A DNA stretch of 64,000 bases from CAYVQF01 sp964454015. Lineage in GTDB: Bacteria > Myxococcota_A > Bradymonadia > UBA4248. Below are positions 32,285 through 40,152 of the stretch, piece after piece. The notes beneath the pieces were generated by a model, which saw nothing but the letters and a program-made list of their open reading frames with translations, searched no databases and had not been told where the DNA came from. The DNA lies in assembly GCA_964454015.1 (NCBI GenBank), contig CAYVQF010000016.1:21828-85827 (forward strand). The letters run 5' to 3'. How positions within the stretch are numbered: the stretch's first letter is position 1; the number at the start of each line of letters is the position of its first letter. Both the position numbers and the translations under genes were made by a program.

Positions 32285-34338
32285 GGTTGGGCGTGGTCCG
32301 ACGGCACGTGGCGGTTGGCGAGCCGGGGCTGCAAGCGCGAGGCGATGTCTTGGGCGTGGTGGGCCATGTTTTCTTGATAGGTGCGGTGCGAGTAGTAGAC
32401 CTCTTCGAGGATTTGTCGGAAGAGGGAGGTGAGCTCTGGGGCGTCGATGGGGCCGGCGAGGAGCTGGCCGAGGAGGTCGGGGTGGAGGGGCTGGTTGGGG
32501 CCGAGGTGCTGGACCCAGGTGTCGAGATGGCGCCGGAGTTCGGCCTCGATTTCGCGTGGGGTGCGTTGGCCCCAGAGCTGGGTGTGGGGGGCGTATACGG
32601 TCAAGAACCAGTTGAAGACGCGGCGGATTTGCTCGCGGACCGAGCACAGTTCGACACGGATCTGGCGTTTTTGGGCGGGAAGCGGGACGAGGATAGGGGC
32701 GCTGGCGCTGACGTAGCCGTTGGCGCTGATGTTGAGGCTGAGGCGGCCACGGGGCAGAGCGCGGAGACGGAAGCGTCCCCTGGCATCGGCGGTGGTAGAT
32801 GCGACGATCTTTCCGGCGAGGAAGATGTCGATGGTTGCGCTAACCACTGGTGTCTGGTCGATGAAGTCGATGACGCGTCCGTCGAGGTCGGTGCTCATGG
32901 GCGGGGGGGGGCCGGCGCTGAGGTCGGGGCTGAGGCGGGAGGGTGCATCGGGGAGAGGGGCGGGGCGGCGGCGGCGGCGTTGCCTGAGGATATGGACGGC
33001 ATGCTTGGTGAGCCAGGCGACGAGGGCGAGTGCGGAGAGGGTGGCCAGGGTGAGGATGAGGAGGTAGCCCCAGCCGGTGGCGCTGGGGACGGGGATCTCG
33101 AGTTCAATGCTCGGTGAGGCGAAGGGTTCGCCGTGGTCGGGGCTGAGGAGGACGCGCAGGAGGATGTCGCCAGGCGGCAAGCGATCGCGGGGGATGAGGG
33201 TTTCGAAGTAGCCATCGTCCTGAACGCGTGCGGTGCCGACTTCCTGCCAAGGACGCCTCTGGTTGGTGACTTGCACGCGGAGGAGGGCCTGGGTGGGCGG
33301 TCCGGCCTCGGTGTCCGCCTCTCCGAAGACGCGCAAGCCACGTTGTTCGCGATCGAGGTTGTACTCGGCGTAGAGCTTGAGCTTGGGGTTGCGAAAAATG
33401 AAGGCCTCTCCGTGGAGGGCGACGGGGATGAAGATGTCAGGGTGGTTGCTTTCGAGGGCGAAGGGGTTGGGGCCGGAGGCGAGTCGTTGGGCAGGGATTT
33501 CGATGCGGTCGGCGCGCAGGTTTTGCCCGAGGAGGTTGCTGGTAAAGGCGAGTGGGTTGTCAGCGAGGGAGATGGTCTCGGTGAGTTGGGGCCATTGGCC
33601 GATGCGCAAGGTGAAGGCGAGGTCTTTGTCGGTTGGGGTGTTGAGCTTGGCCCGGACTTCGATGGGGATGGTGGTGTTGGTGTTGGCGAGGACGTTGCGG
33701 GGGAAGTTGATCTGGGGCTGGAAGGAGATGCGCCGCACTTGGAAGCGAAGCTGGCGTTGGGTGGCGCGGTGGTCGCCGTGGCCGTGGAAGTTGATGCTGG
33801 CTCGGTAATCCCCTTCAGGGAGGAAGACCTCTTGCTCGAAGTAGCCCAAGCGATCGGTGTTGAGGGAGAAGGATGCGGCCGGTGCGGCTCCTGGCGTGGG
33901 CGGGAGGGCCGCGCTTCCAGGGCGAGGGAGGGGTTGGGTGGGGGGCTCGACAAAGACGAGGAGATCGATGCGTGCTTGGAGGCCCTGGTTGACATTGTCC
34001 ATGAGCCGCCCCTGGATGGTGGGCCATTGTCCCCCAGGGAGGACCGAGGCCTGCAGGGTGGTGGCGCTTTGCACGGCGAGGGGGGCGGTGTGGGCGTTGC
34101 GGTGGGGATGGCCCAGGAGACAGAGCAGTCCCAGACAGATCAGCCAGCGTGCTGTGGTGTTGACACTTGGGGGTGCGCTATGGCGAGGGTTGGGAGACAA
34201 GGTCTCAACACGGCGAAGAGCGACGACGTGGATCGGTCGTGGGAGTGGCACGCGTGCGGGGCATGGCGTGCCAGTTGGGGGCCTAGTATTCCAGATGTTC
34301 TGCGTCGTTGCAATGCAGAGCCGCGCTGGGCAGGGCAC
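32278..34338 (-). CDS. Large membrane protein with carboxypeptidase-regulatory-like domain, first gene of the MoxR locus
   Basis: 686 aa in the longest form. A hydrophobic signal (ARWLICLGLLCLLGH) lies about 60 residues in, so the true start is probably later than the GTG at 34338; a GTG at 34251 or TTG at 34194 are alternatives, none with a good ribosome site. The exported part is beta-rich with Ig-like repeats and a CarboxypepD_reg-like segment (VVSATIDIFLAGKIVASTTADARGRFRL). A transmembrane helix (GWGYLLILTLATLSALALVAWL) follows at about 435-456. The C-terminal 120 residues are helical. It resembles BatD-type partners of MoxR ATPases by position. A G9 tract lies in its coding region at 32903-32911. 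Confidence 0.7.
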   Translation of the reverse strand: MPCPARLCIATTQNIWNTRPPTGTPCPARVPLPRPIHVVALRRVETLSPNPRHSAPPSVNTTARWLICLGLLCLLGHPHRNAHTAPLAVQSATTLQASVLPGGQWPTIQGRLMDNVNQGLQARIDLLVFVEPPTQPLPRPGSAALPPTPGAAPAASFSLNTDRLGYFEQEVFLPEGDYRASINFHGHGDHRATQRQLRFQVRRISFQPQINFPRNVLANTNTTIPIEVRAKLNTPTDKDLAFTLRIGQWPQLTETISLADNPLAFTSNLLGQNLRADRIEIPAQRLASGPNPFALESNHPDIFIPVALHGEAFIFRNPKLKLYAEYNLDREQRGLRVFGEADTEAGPPTQALLRVQVTNQRRPWQEVGTARVQDDGYFETLIPRDRLPPGDILLRVLLSPDHGEPFASPSIELEIPVPSATGWGYLLILTLATLSALALVAWLTKHAVHILRQRRRRRPAPLPDAPSRLSPDLSAGPPPPMSTDLDGRVIDFIDQTPVVSATIDIFLAGKIVASTTADARGRFRLRALPRGRLSLNISANGYVSASAPILVPLPAQKRQIRVELCSVREQIRRVFNWFLTVYAPHTQLWGQRTPREIEAELRRHLDTWVQHLGPNQPLHPDLLGQLLAGPIDAPELTSLFRQILEEVYYSHRTYQENMAHHAQDIASRLQPRLANRHVPSDHAQPC

Positions 34339-34408
34339 AGGGGTTGAGGCAGGGGGTCTAGACCTGCTGGCGCAAAGCGGCTAATTAGGAGGCCAGAGGA
34401 GGTGCGTG

Positions 34409-36007
34409 ATGGAAGGTGTGAACGACGTTTATGCTGCCCGCTCGGGGCGCTTTGATTTGGCGGACTACCCGGCGGCGACGCAGGCCTTGTTGCGGGAGAA
34501 GCTCAAGCCAGTGGATGAGATCATCGCTTCATTTCCGCGGCGGTGTACGTTGTACTCCACCTTTGCCATGGGGGTGGCGCGCGGTCTGTTGCGGCGTTTG
34601 GGGGAGCGGCGGGACTTCGAGGCTCTGGAGCTGTACAGCGCCATGACCATCGAGCCCTATTCCTTTCTTCAGCAGCCGCAGGTGACGATGGTGAGTGCCT
34701 ATGCGTCGCCGCTGGATCGTTTTTTGGCGAGCAAGATGGGCAAGTCGGTGGTGCATTTGCCGCGTCAGTTCGTGCAGTTCACGGACGTTTTGCGTGAACC
34801 CGGTCGTATCGATGTGCATGTACACAGTTGCACACCGCCTGACAGCGAGGGCTTCGTGAACTTGGGGGTGAACTGCGAGATTCTCTATGAGGTTTTCAAG
34901 AATTATCGGCAGCGTGACGATATTCGTCTGGTGCTGGAGATCAACCCGTGGATGCCTTGGGTCATGGGCGTGGAGGCTTACGACTACAATCGCCTCCACC
35001 TGTCGGAAGCCAGCGCTGCTTATGTGCACGTGGAAGCCATGCCCCAGATCCCCTGTATCGTCCCCAGTGAGGTGGAGCGGCGCATTGCGGGTCATGTTCA
35101 GGCTTTCGTTGGCGATGGGGATACCTTGCAGTTGGGGATAGGCGGGGTGCCGACTTACGTGGCGCAGCACTTGTGTGAGCGGCGCGGTTTGAAGGTGCAT
35201 TCGGAGATGCTCACCGATGGCATCCTCGCGCTGCACGAAGCGGGGGCTTTGGACAGCGCGGACAAGGCGCTGTGGGATGGGATGATCGTGGGCTCCTTTG
35301 CGGCGGGTACGGATCGGCTGTACGACTGGGTGGATCGCAACCCGGAGGTGCGTCTGTTGCCGATCCAGGCGACCAATGATCCCTGTGAGATAGGTCGCAA
35401 CCGCCGGATGAAGAGCATCAACTCGGCTTTGCTGGTGGATTTACACGGGCAGGTGTGTTCAGACGCGGTGGGTTTCAAACAGGTGAGCGGTATCGGTGGG
35501 CAGCTCGAGTTCGTGATGGGGGCCCAGCGTTCGGAGGGTGGGCGGAGCGTGCTGTGTTTGAAGTCGACGCGGAAGGTCAAGGGGCGGCGGGTGTCGAGCA
35601 TTTGTTCCGTGCTGCCCCCGGGGACGCCGGTGAGTGTGCCGCGTTGCTTTGCCGACGTGATTGTGACCGAGTACGGGGCGGCAGAGATCAAGGACCTGGA
35701 TGCAGTGGACCGGGCCCACGCGCTGGTGGCGATTGCCCACCCAGAATTTCGCGCCGAGTTGCAGCGCGAGGCCGAGATGGCAGGGCTGTGGCAGCGCGCG
35801 GCGGGCTTCGACCGTTTCGACCAGCGCCTGTTGTACAACCATCTCGGGACGGTGCTACAGCTCAAGCGCGCCGTGGCATGCGATCCGAAGTCGGCGCGGC
35901 GCATCATCCTGCGCGAGGCGCGGGCTTTGTTGCGGGCGCCGGATTTGACGGGCCGCCTCAAGCGCACGGTGGCGCAGAGTTGGCCTCGGGTGCCGCCGCG
36001 CCCCTGA
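34409..36007 (+). CDS. Acetyl-CoA hydrolase/4-hydroxybutyrate CoA-transferase family protein
   Basis: A 532-aa cytoplasmic enzyme that moves CoA between acyl groups or hydrolyses acyl-CoA. The family motifs GIGGVPTYV and SGIGGQLEFVMGAQRSEGG are present. The Glu of HSEMLTDGI (residue 266) matches the catalytic glutamate of the family. It is about 90 residues longer than typical 4-hydroxybutyrate CoA-transferases (about 430-450 aa) because of an extended N-terminal part, closer to Ach1-type hydrolases. The specific substrate cannot be read from sequence. AGGAGG lies 6 nt upstream of the ATG. It stands alone on the plus strand between two minus-strand blocks. Confidence 0.88.
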   Translation: MEGVNDVYAARSGRFDLADYPAATQALLREKLKPVDEIIASFPRRCTLYSTFAMGVARGLLRRLGERRDFEALELYSAMTIEPYSFLQQPQVTMVSAYASPLDRFLASKMGKSVVHLPRQFVQFTDVLREPGRIDVHVHSCTPPDSEGFVNLGVNCEILYEVFKNYRQRDDIRLVLEINPWMPWVMGVEAYDYNRLHLSEASAAYVHVEAMPQIPCIVPSEVERRIAGHVQAFVGDGDTLQLGIGGVPTYVAQHLCERRGLKVHSEMLTDGILALHEAGALDSADKALWDGMIVGSFAAGTDRLYDWVDRNPEVRLLPIQATNDPCEIGRNRRMKSINSALLVDLHGQVCSDAVGFKQVSGIGGQLEFVMGAQRSEGGRSVLCLKSTRKVKGRRVSSICSVLPPGTPVSVPRCFADVIVTEYGAAEIKDLDAVDRAHALVAIAHPEFRAELQREAEMAGLWQRAAGFDRFDQRLLYNHLGTVLQLKRAVACDPKSARRIILREARALLRAPDLTGRLKRTVAQSWPRVPPRP

Positions 36008-36086
36008 GGTGTTATCGCCCTGGGCCGGGTCGATGGGCGGTGACCGGTCATGGGCCGTTGCCGCGCGGCGGTGGGCGGCGGGGCGG

Positions 36087-37334
36087 TCAGCTCAGGCCCG
36101 GCGCGGGGTAGTGGGCGGTCAGCTCCATGACCTGGTTAGTGACTCTGGCGATGACCTCTTCATCGTCGGCGTTCTCGATGACCGTGACCATCCACTCGGC
36201 GATGGTGGCCATGACGTCTTCTTTCATGCCGCGGGAGGTGATGGCTGGCGTGCCGATGCGGATGCCGCTGGGATCGAAGGGTTTGCGTGGGTCGAAGGGG
36301 ATGGAGTTCATGTTGCAGATGATGCCGGCCTTCTCGAGGGCGATGGCGGCGACTTTGCCGGGGACGCCTTTAGGGGTGAGGTCGACGAGCACCAGGTGGC
36401 AGTCGGTGCCGCCGGCCACGAGTCGAAGTCCGCGCTGCTGCAGGGCCTCGGCCAGGGCCTTGGCATTGGCGACGACCTGGGCGGCGTAGGCTTTGAAAGC
36501 AGGCGTGGTGCTTTCTTTGAGAGCGATGGCCAGGCCGGCGATCTGGTTCATGTGTGGACCGCCCTGGAGGCCGGGGAAGACCGCCCGATCGATGGCTTTT
36601 TGATGGCTCTCCTTGCAGAGGATGAGGCCACCGCGGGGCCCGCGCAGAGTCTTATGGGTGGTGGTGGTGACGACGTCGGCGTAGGGCGTGGGGTTGGGGT
36701 AGACGCCACCGGCGATGAGCCCGGCGACGTGGGCGACGTCGGCGGCGAGGTAGGCACCCACTTCGCGGGCGACTTCGGCAAAGCCGGCGAAGTCGAGGGC
36801 CCTGGAGTAGGCCGTGGTCCCCACGGATAGGACCTTGGGCTTGACCTCGAGGCAGAGGTCGCGGACGGCTTTGAGGTCGATGCGCTCGGTTTTGGGGTCG
36901 ACGCCGTACTGCGCCGCTTTGAAGAGCATGCCCGAGAAGTTGACCTTCCAGCCGTGGGAGAGGTGACCGCCAGCGGGGAGGCCGAGGCCGACGATGGGAT
37001 CGCCCGGCTGGCAGAGGGCCAGGTACATGGCCATGTTGGCTGGTGATCCGCTGTAGGGCTGGACGTTGGCGTGCTCCGCCTGGAAGACCTCTTTGGCGCG
37101 GGCGATGGCGAGGTTCTCGATGGCGTCCGTGTTGACCTGTCCCTGGTAGTAGCGCTTGCCTGGATAGCCCTCGGAGTACTTGTTGGCGAAAACGGATCCG
37201 ACGGCAGCGAGCACGGCAGGTGAGGTGTAGTTCTCACTGGCGATGAGGCGGATGGCGTCGCGTTGGCGCTGCTCTTCGGCGCGGGTGAGGTCGTAGACTT
37301 CGGGATCGACGGCTTTGATGCTCTCGATGGACAT
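36087..37334 (-). CDS. glyA: Serine hydroxymethyltransferase
   Basis: Interconverts serine and glycine with tetrahydrofolate, supplying one-carbon units. 415 aa, the usual length. The PLP lysine lies in TTTTHKTLRGPRGGLIL. Other family features are intact: IRLIASENYTSPAVLAAVGS at the N-terminus, SNKYSEGYPGKRYY-like NKYSEGYPGKRYYQG, and FDPRKPFDPSGIRIGTPAITSRG near the C-terminus. GGAGA lies 8 nt before the ATG. It follows a TPR membrane gene by 27 bp and may share its transcript. Confidence 0.97.
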   Translation of the reverse strand: MSIESIKAVDPEVYDLTRAEEQRQRDAIRLIASENYTSPAVLAAVGSVFANKYSEGYPGKRYYQGQVNTDAIENLAIARAKEVFQAEHANVQPYSGSPANMAMYLALCQPGDPIVGLGLPAGGHLSHGWKVNFSGMLFKAAQYGVDPKTERIDLKAVRDLCLEVKPKVLSVGTTAYSRALDFAGFAEVAREVGAYLAADVAHVAGLIAGGVYPNPTPYADVVTTTTHKTLRGPRGGLILCKESHQKAIDRAVFPGLQGGPHMNQIAGLAIALKESTTPAFKAYAAQVVANAKALAEALQQRGLRLVAGGTDCHLVLVDLTPKGVPGKVAAIALEKAGIICNMNSIPFDPRKPFDPSGIRIGTPAITSRGMKEDVMATIAEWMVTVIENADDEEVIARVTNQVMELTAHYPAPGLS

Positions 37335-37361
37335 GGTGCTTCTCCAGGGTGGTTGAGGCGG

Positions 37362-38108
37362 TCAGGGGGCGCCCCGGAAGACGGCGCGGCGGTCAATTTT
37401 GGGTTTGGGTGTGGGTGGGCTCTCGAGGTGGAACTGATACCACAGCTCTTTCCAAGCCCGCATTTTCATCTTTTTACTGTTGCGCAAGAGATCGACGTTG
37501 GCTTGGATGCGCTCGTCGCTCTTGAGGACCTCGAGTCCGCGATTGAGGATGCGCAAGGCTTCATCGGGGTCGCCGTTCTTCCAAACGCACCAGGCATAGA
37601 CGCTCCAGAGGAGGGCCTCCTTGCGGTTGTGTTTGATGGTGCGCTCGAAGTTCTTTTTCATGGCGTCGAAATCTTTGCGCTTGAAGTCCAAGCAGCCGAG
37701 CATGGCGCCGGAAATCCAGTTGCGGACGAAAGACTGCTCGAGATAGGGGCGGGCTTCTTTGAAGCGCTTCTGGACATAGTAGATCTGCCCAATTTGGGCG
37801 TTGAGTTGGGCGGCGACATAGAACTGATGGTGTTTGAAGACCAAGCCCTGCTTGAGGACCTCGACGGCGCGGTCGAGGATGGCGTCGCGTTGTTTGGGGG
37901 TGCGGGCGTTCTGCACCTGGGTCATCTGCCGCTGGGCTTCCTGGGCGATGACCTCGAGCTTCTTTCCCGTGCGGCGGCCCAAATAAATGAGCAGGCCTGG
38001 GACGATGATGATGAAGGGCAAGAGGCCGGCCCAGATGCTGTCGGTGAAGGTGGTGGTCAGGATCCAGGCGATGATGCCAGCGGCCAGAGAGAGGGCGAGA
38101 TTGATCAT
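37362..38108 (-). CDS. Membrane protein with TPR-like C-terminal domain, 248 aa
   Basis: Two transmembrane helices at the N-terminus (LALSLAAGIIAWILTTTF; WAGLLPFIIIVPGLLIYL) are followed by a cytoplasmic helical domain with TPR-like pairs (AVEVLKQGLVFKHHQFYVAAQLNAQIGQIYYVQKRF, LLWSVYAWCVWKNGDPDEALRILNRGLEVL). The ATG at 38108 is preferred over a GTG 63 bp upstream, which would add a Pro-rich leader. Function is unknown; it may recruit partners to the inner membrane. Confidence 0.65.
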   Translation of the reverse strand: MINLALSLAAGIIAWILTTTFTDSIWAGLLPFIIIVPGLLIYLGRRTGKKLEVIAQEAQRQMTQVQNARTPKQRDAILDRAVEVLKQGLVFKHHQFYVAAQLNAQIGQIYYVQKRFKEARPYLEQSFVRNWISGAMLGCLDFKRKDFDAMKKNFERTIKHNRKEALLWSVYAWCVWKNGDPDEALRILNRGLEVLKSDERIQANVDLLRNSKKMKMRAWKELWYQFHLESPPTPKPKIDRRAVFRGAP

Positions 38109-38369
38109 AAGTCGTTCGTTGGGGGGCAAGGGGAAGTCGGCGCGAGTGTCGCTGGGCCGAGGCGGCGACACGATTAAGGCGCAGCACTACTAGGGCTCAT
38201 GCCGGGCGTCAAGATGTGCCCAAAGCTCAAGTGGTGGCAGCAAGGCCCAGGGGCGGACTTTCCTCGTCAAAGCGGGCAAAGCAGGCTATCTTGGCCAGCT
38301 TCAGGTGGCGTTGGGCGCTGCGAAGGCGCGCGACGCCGATTCATGGTCCTTTCCGTGTCGTGGAGCGAG

Positions 38370-39029
38370 ATGAGAGTTCAACGCGAGGGTGCGCGCGAAT
38401 TGATGGGGGGTGCTCGTAGGGGTGCCTTTTTTGGGGGATCCACGTCCCTGGGGCGTTGCGGCCCTTGGGCTGGGCCGTTGCTCTGCGGGCTCGTGGTCAT
38501 GCTCGGCGCTGGTTGCCGTGCTGCGCCACCACGGGAGGCTGCCGAAGAAGAGACCCCGCCGCCGGCAGTGGCGCGAGCGTGGGGTGAGGCGGTAGGGGGC
38601 ATTCAGATCGCCCTGGAGACGGAGGACACGCGCTGGTCGTTGACGCGGGCGCCGGTGGTGCGGGTGGAGATTCGCAACCATGGCGATGCCATCGTCGGAG
38701 AGAGTGGGGTGGCACGCTTGGAGCTGAGTGATGGCGATGGCCACCGCTACTGGTCGGCGATACAGTTGTCGAACACCCGGGATCTGCCCTTTGGCAAGCG
38801 CACGGTCTTGAGTTTGCCTGTGGGAGAGGCGAAGCATCTCTTCATCAGCCCGGCGGACTTGGCGTGGACCTCCGTGGAGATGCCACGGTGGCCGACTTTG
38901 CCGCTGGCGGAAGCGGTCGCCCCTGGCTCTTATGAGCTGAGCTTCGTCTTTGACGGCCGTGAGGAGGGCGAGGAAGGCCTGGTGGTGCGCAGCCCCGTGG
39001 TGGCGATAGCGTTAGTGCCAGCGCAGTGA
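38370..39029 (+). CDS. Putative lipoprotein, 219 aa
   Basis: The hydrophobic signal (GPLLCGLVVMLGAGC) ends in the lipobox LGAGC. The mature part has a Pro/Glu-rich start and a beta sandwich-like body (VVRVEIRNHGDAIVGES, SPADLAWTSVEMPRWPTLPLAEAVAPGSYELSFVF) that resembles an Ig-like intermolecular domain. No family is recognised. The start at 38370 follows GGAG; an in-frame ATG at 38403 is an alternative. It converges on gshB, 12 bp away. Confidence 0.65.
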   Translation: MRVQREGARELMGGARRGAFFGGSTSLGRCGPWAGPLLCGLVVMLGAGCRAAPPREAAEEETPPPAVARAWGEAVGGIQIALETEDTRWSLTRAPVVRVEIRNHGDAIVGESGVARLELSDGDGHRYWSAIQLSNTRDLPFGKRTVLSLPVGEAKHLFISPADLAWTSVEMPRWPTLPLAEAVAPGSYELSFVFDGREEGEEGLVVRSPVVAIALVPAQ

Positions 39030-39041
39030 GGGGTGCCGGGC

Positions 39042-39974
39042 TCACGCGACGGCGGCGATGAGGGCGTCGGCGACATCGATGCCGCTCAGGGCGCGCACCT
39101 GTTGTACGCCCGTGGGTGAGGTGACGTTGATCTCCGTCAGCCACGGCCCCAAGACGTCGATACCGACGAAGCGCAGGCCGTGGCTGATGAGGCTTGGGGC
39201 CAGGGTGGCGCAGATCTCCAGATCACGGGGGGTCAAGTCGGTGGCCTGGGCGGTAGCGCCAGCGGCGAGGTTGCCGCGCAGCTCGCCGCTGGCCGGCACC
39301 CGCATGAAGGCCCCGAGGGGGCGGCCGTCGACCATGAGGATACGCTTGTCGCCGGCGCGGCTCTCTGGGACGTAGCGTTGCATCATGACGTAGTGCCGAC
39401 CGTTATGGGTCAAGACCTCCATGATGGCGCGGGCGCTGAGGTGGGCCTGGTGGAGCAAAATCACGGCCTCACCGCCTTTGCCATCGAGGGGTTTGATGAC
39501 GGCGTCGCCGTGCTCCTGCAGGAAGTCCTGGAGGCGATGGGGGTCTTTGGTGAGCAAGGTCGGCGGGATGAGGGAGGGGAAACGCAGGATGTAGCTCTTT
39601 TCGTTGCAGTCTCGGAGCCCCTGGGGGGCGTTGATCAAGCGGCAGTGCCCTTCGGCGAGGCTGAGGATGTGGGTGGCGAAGATATAGTCCATGTCGAAGG
39701 GAGGGTCGCGGCGCATGAAGACGGCGTGGAAGGTGCGGAGGTCAAGTGGCGCGCCGGGCCCGCGCCATTGGTAGTGGGGGGTGGCGGTTGGGTTGAGGGC
39801 GACGGGGCGGGCGTTGACCATGGGATCGCCGTCACGGACGAAGAGATCTCGGGTGCGGGCGACGAAGACGGGGTGGCCGCGGTGCTGGGCGGCGTGGATG
39901 AGAGCCAGGCCGGTGTCGGTGGCGGGGTTGAGGGAGCTGATGGGATCGATGACGAAGAGAAAGGCTTGTTGCAT
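39042..39974 (-). CDS. gshB: Glutathione synthetase
   Basis: Joins gamma-glutamylcysteine and glycine with ATP. 310 aa, standard length. The N-terminus FLFVIDPISSLNPATDTGLAL fits GshB, and the ATP-grasp motifs VIKPLDGKGGEAV, MQRYVPES, GDKRILMVDGRPLGAF and TEINVTSPTG are intact. gshA is not in the window. The ribosome site is weak. It is divergent from the pseudokinase-FGE gene, with 178 bp between. Confidence 0.94.
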   Translation of the reverse strand: MQQAFLFVIDPISSLNPATDTGLALIHAAQHRGHPVFVARTRDLFVRDGDPMVNARPVALNPTATPHYQWRGPGAPLDLRTFHAVFMRRDPPFDMDYIFATHILSLAEGHCRLINAPQGLRDCNEKSYILRFPSLIPPTLLTKDPHRLQDFLQEHGDAVIKPLDGKGGEAVILLHQAHLSARAIMEVLTHNGRHYVMMQRYVPESRAGDKRILMVDGRPLGAFMRVPASGELRGNLAAGATAQATDLTPRDLEICATLAPSLISHGLRFVGIDVLGPWLTEINVTSPTGVQQVRALSGIDVADALIAAVA

Positions 39975-40152
39975 GGGCTTTGGGGGTGGCGCTGGGGCTC
40001 TGCTGCGTCTTCTGGCAGGGCGGGTTGGGGTGGCGTCGGGCTGGGGGCGCAGAGGCGGTGGTTTGCCTTACCCCTCGGCGTTGGGTGAAGATAGGGCTTT
40101 GCGCCCACATTTCAAGCGGCCCTCGCTGCTGGGGTGGGAGGAGAAGAGCGTG

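Noticed and set aside
30947..32647. A longer DUF4350 gene beginning at 32647
   Set aside because: The extra 121 residues are Arg/Pro-rich, and the signal peptide and a coupled ATG start at 32284.
33133..34347. A 404-codon open frame on the plus strand
   Set aside because: Antisense to the membrane protein of the MoxR locus, with a Gly/Glu/Val-rich composition and no domain.
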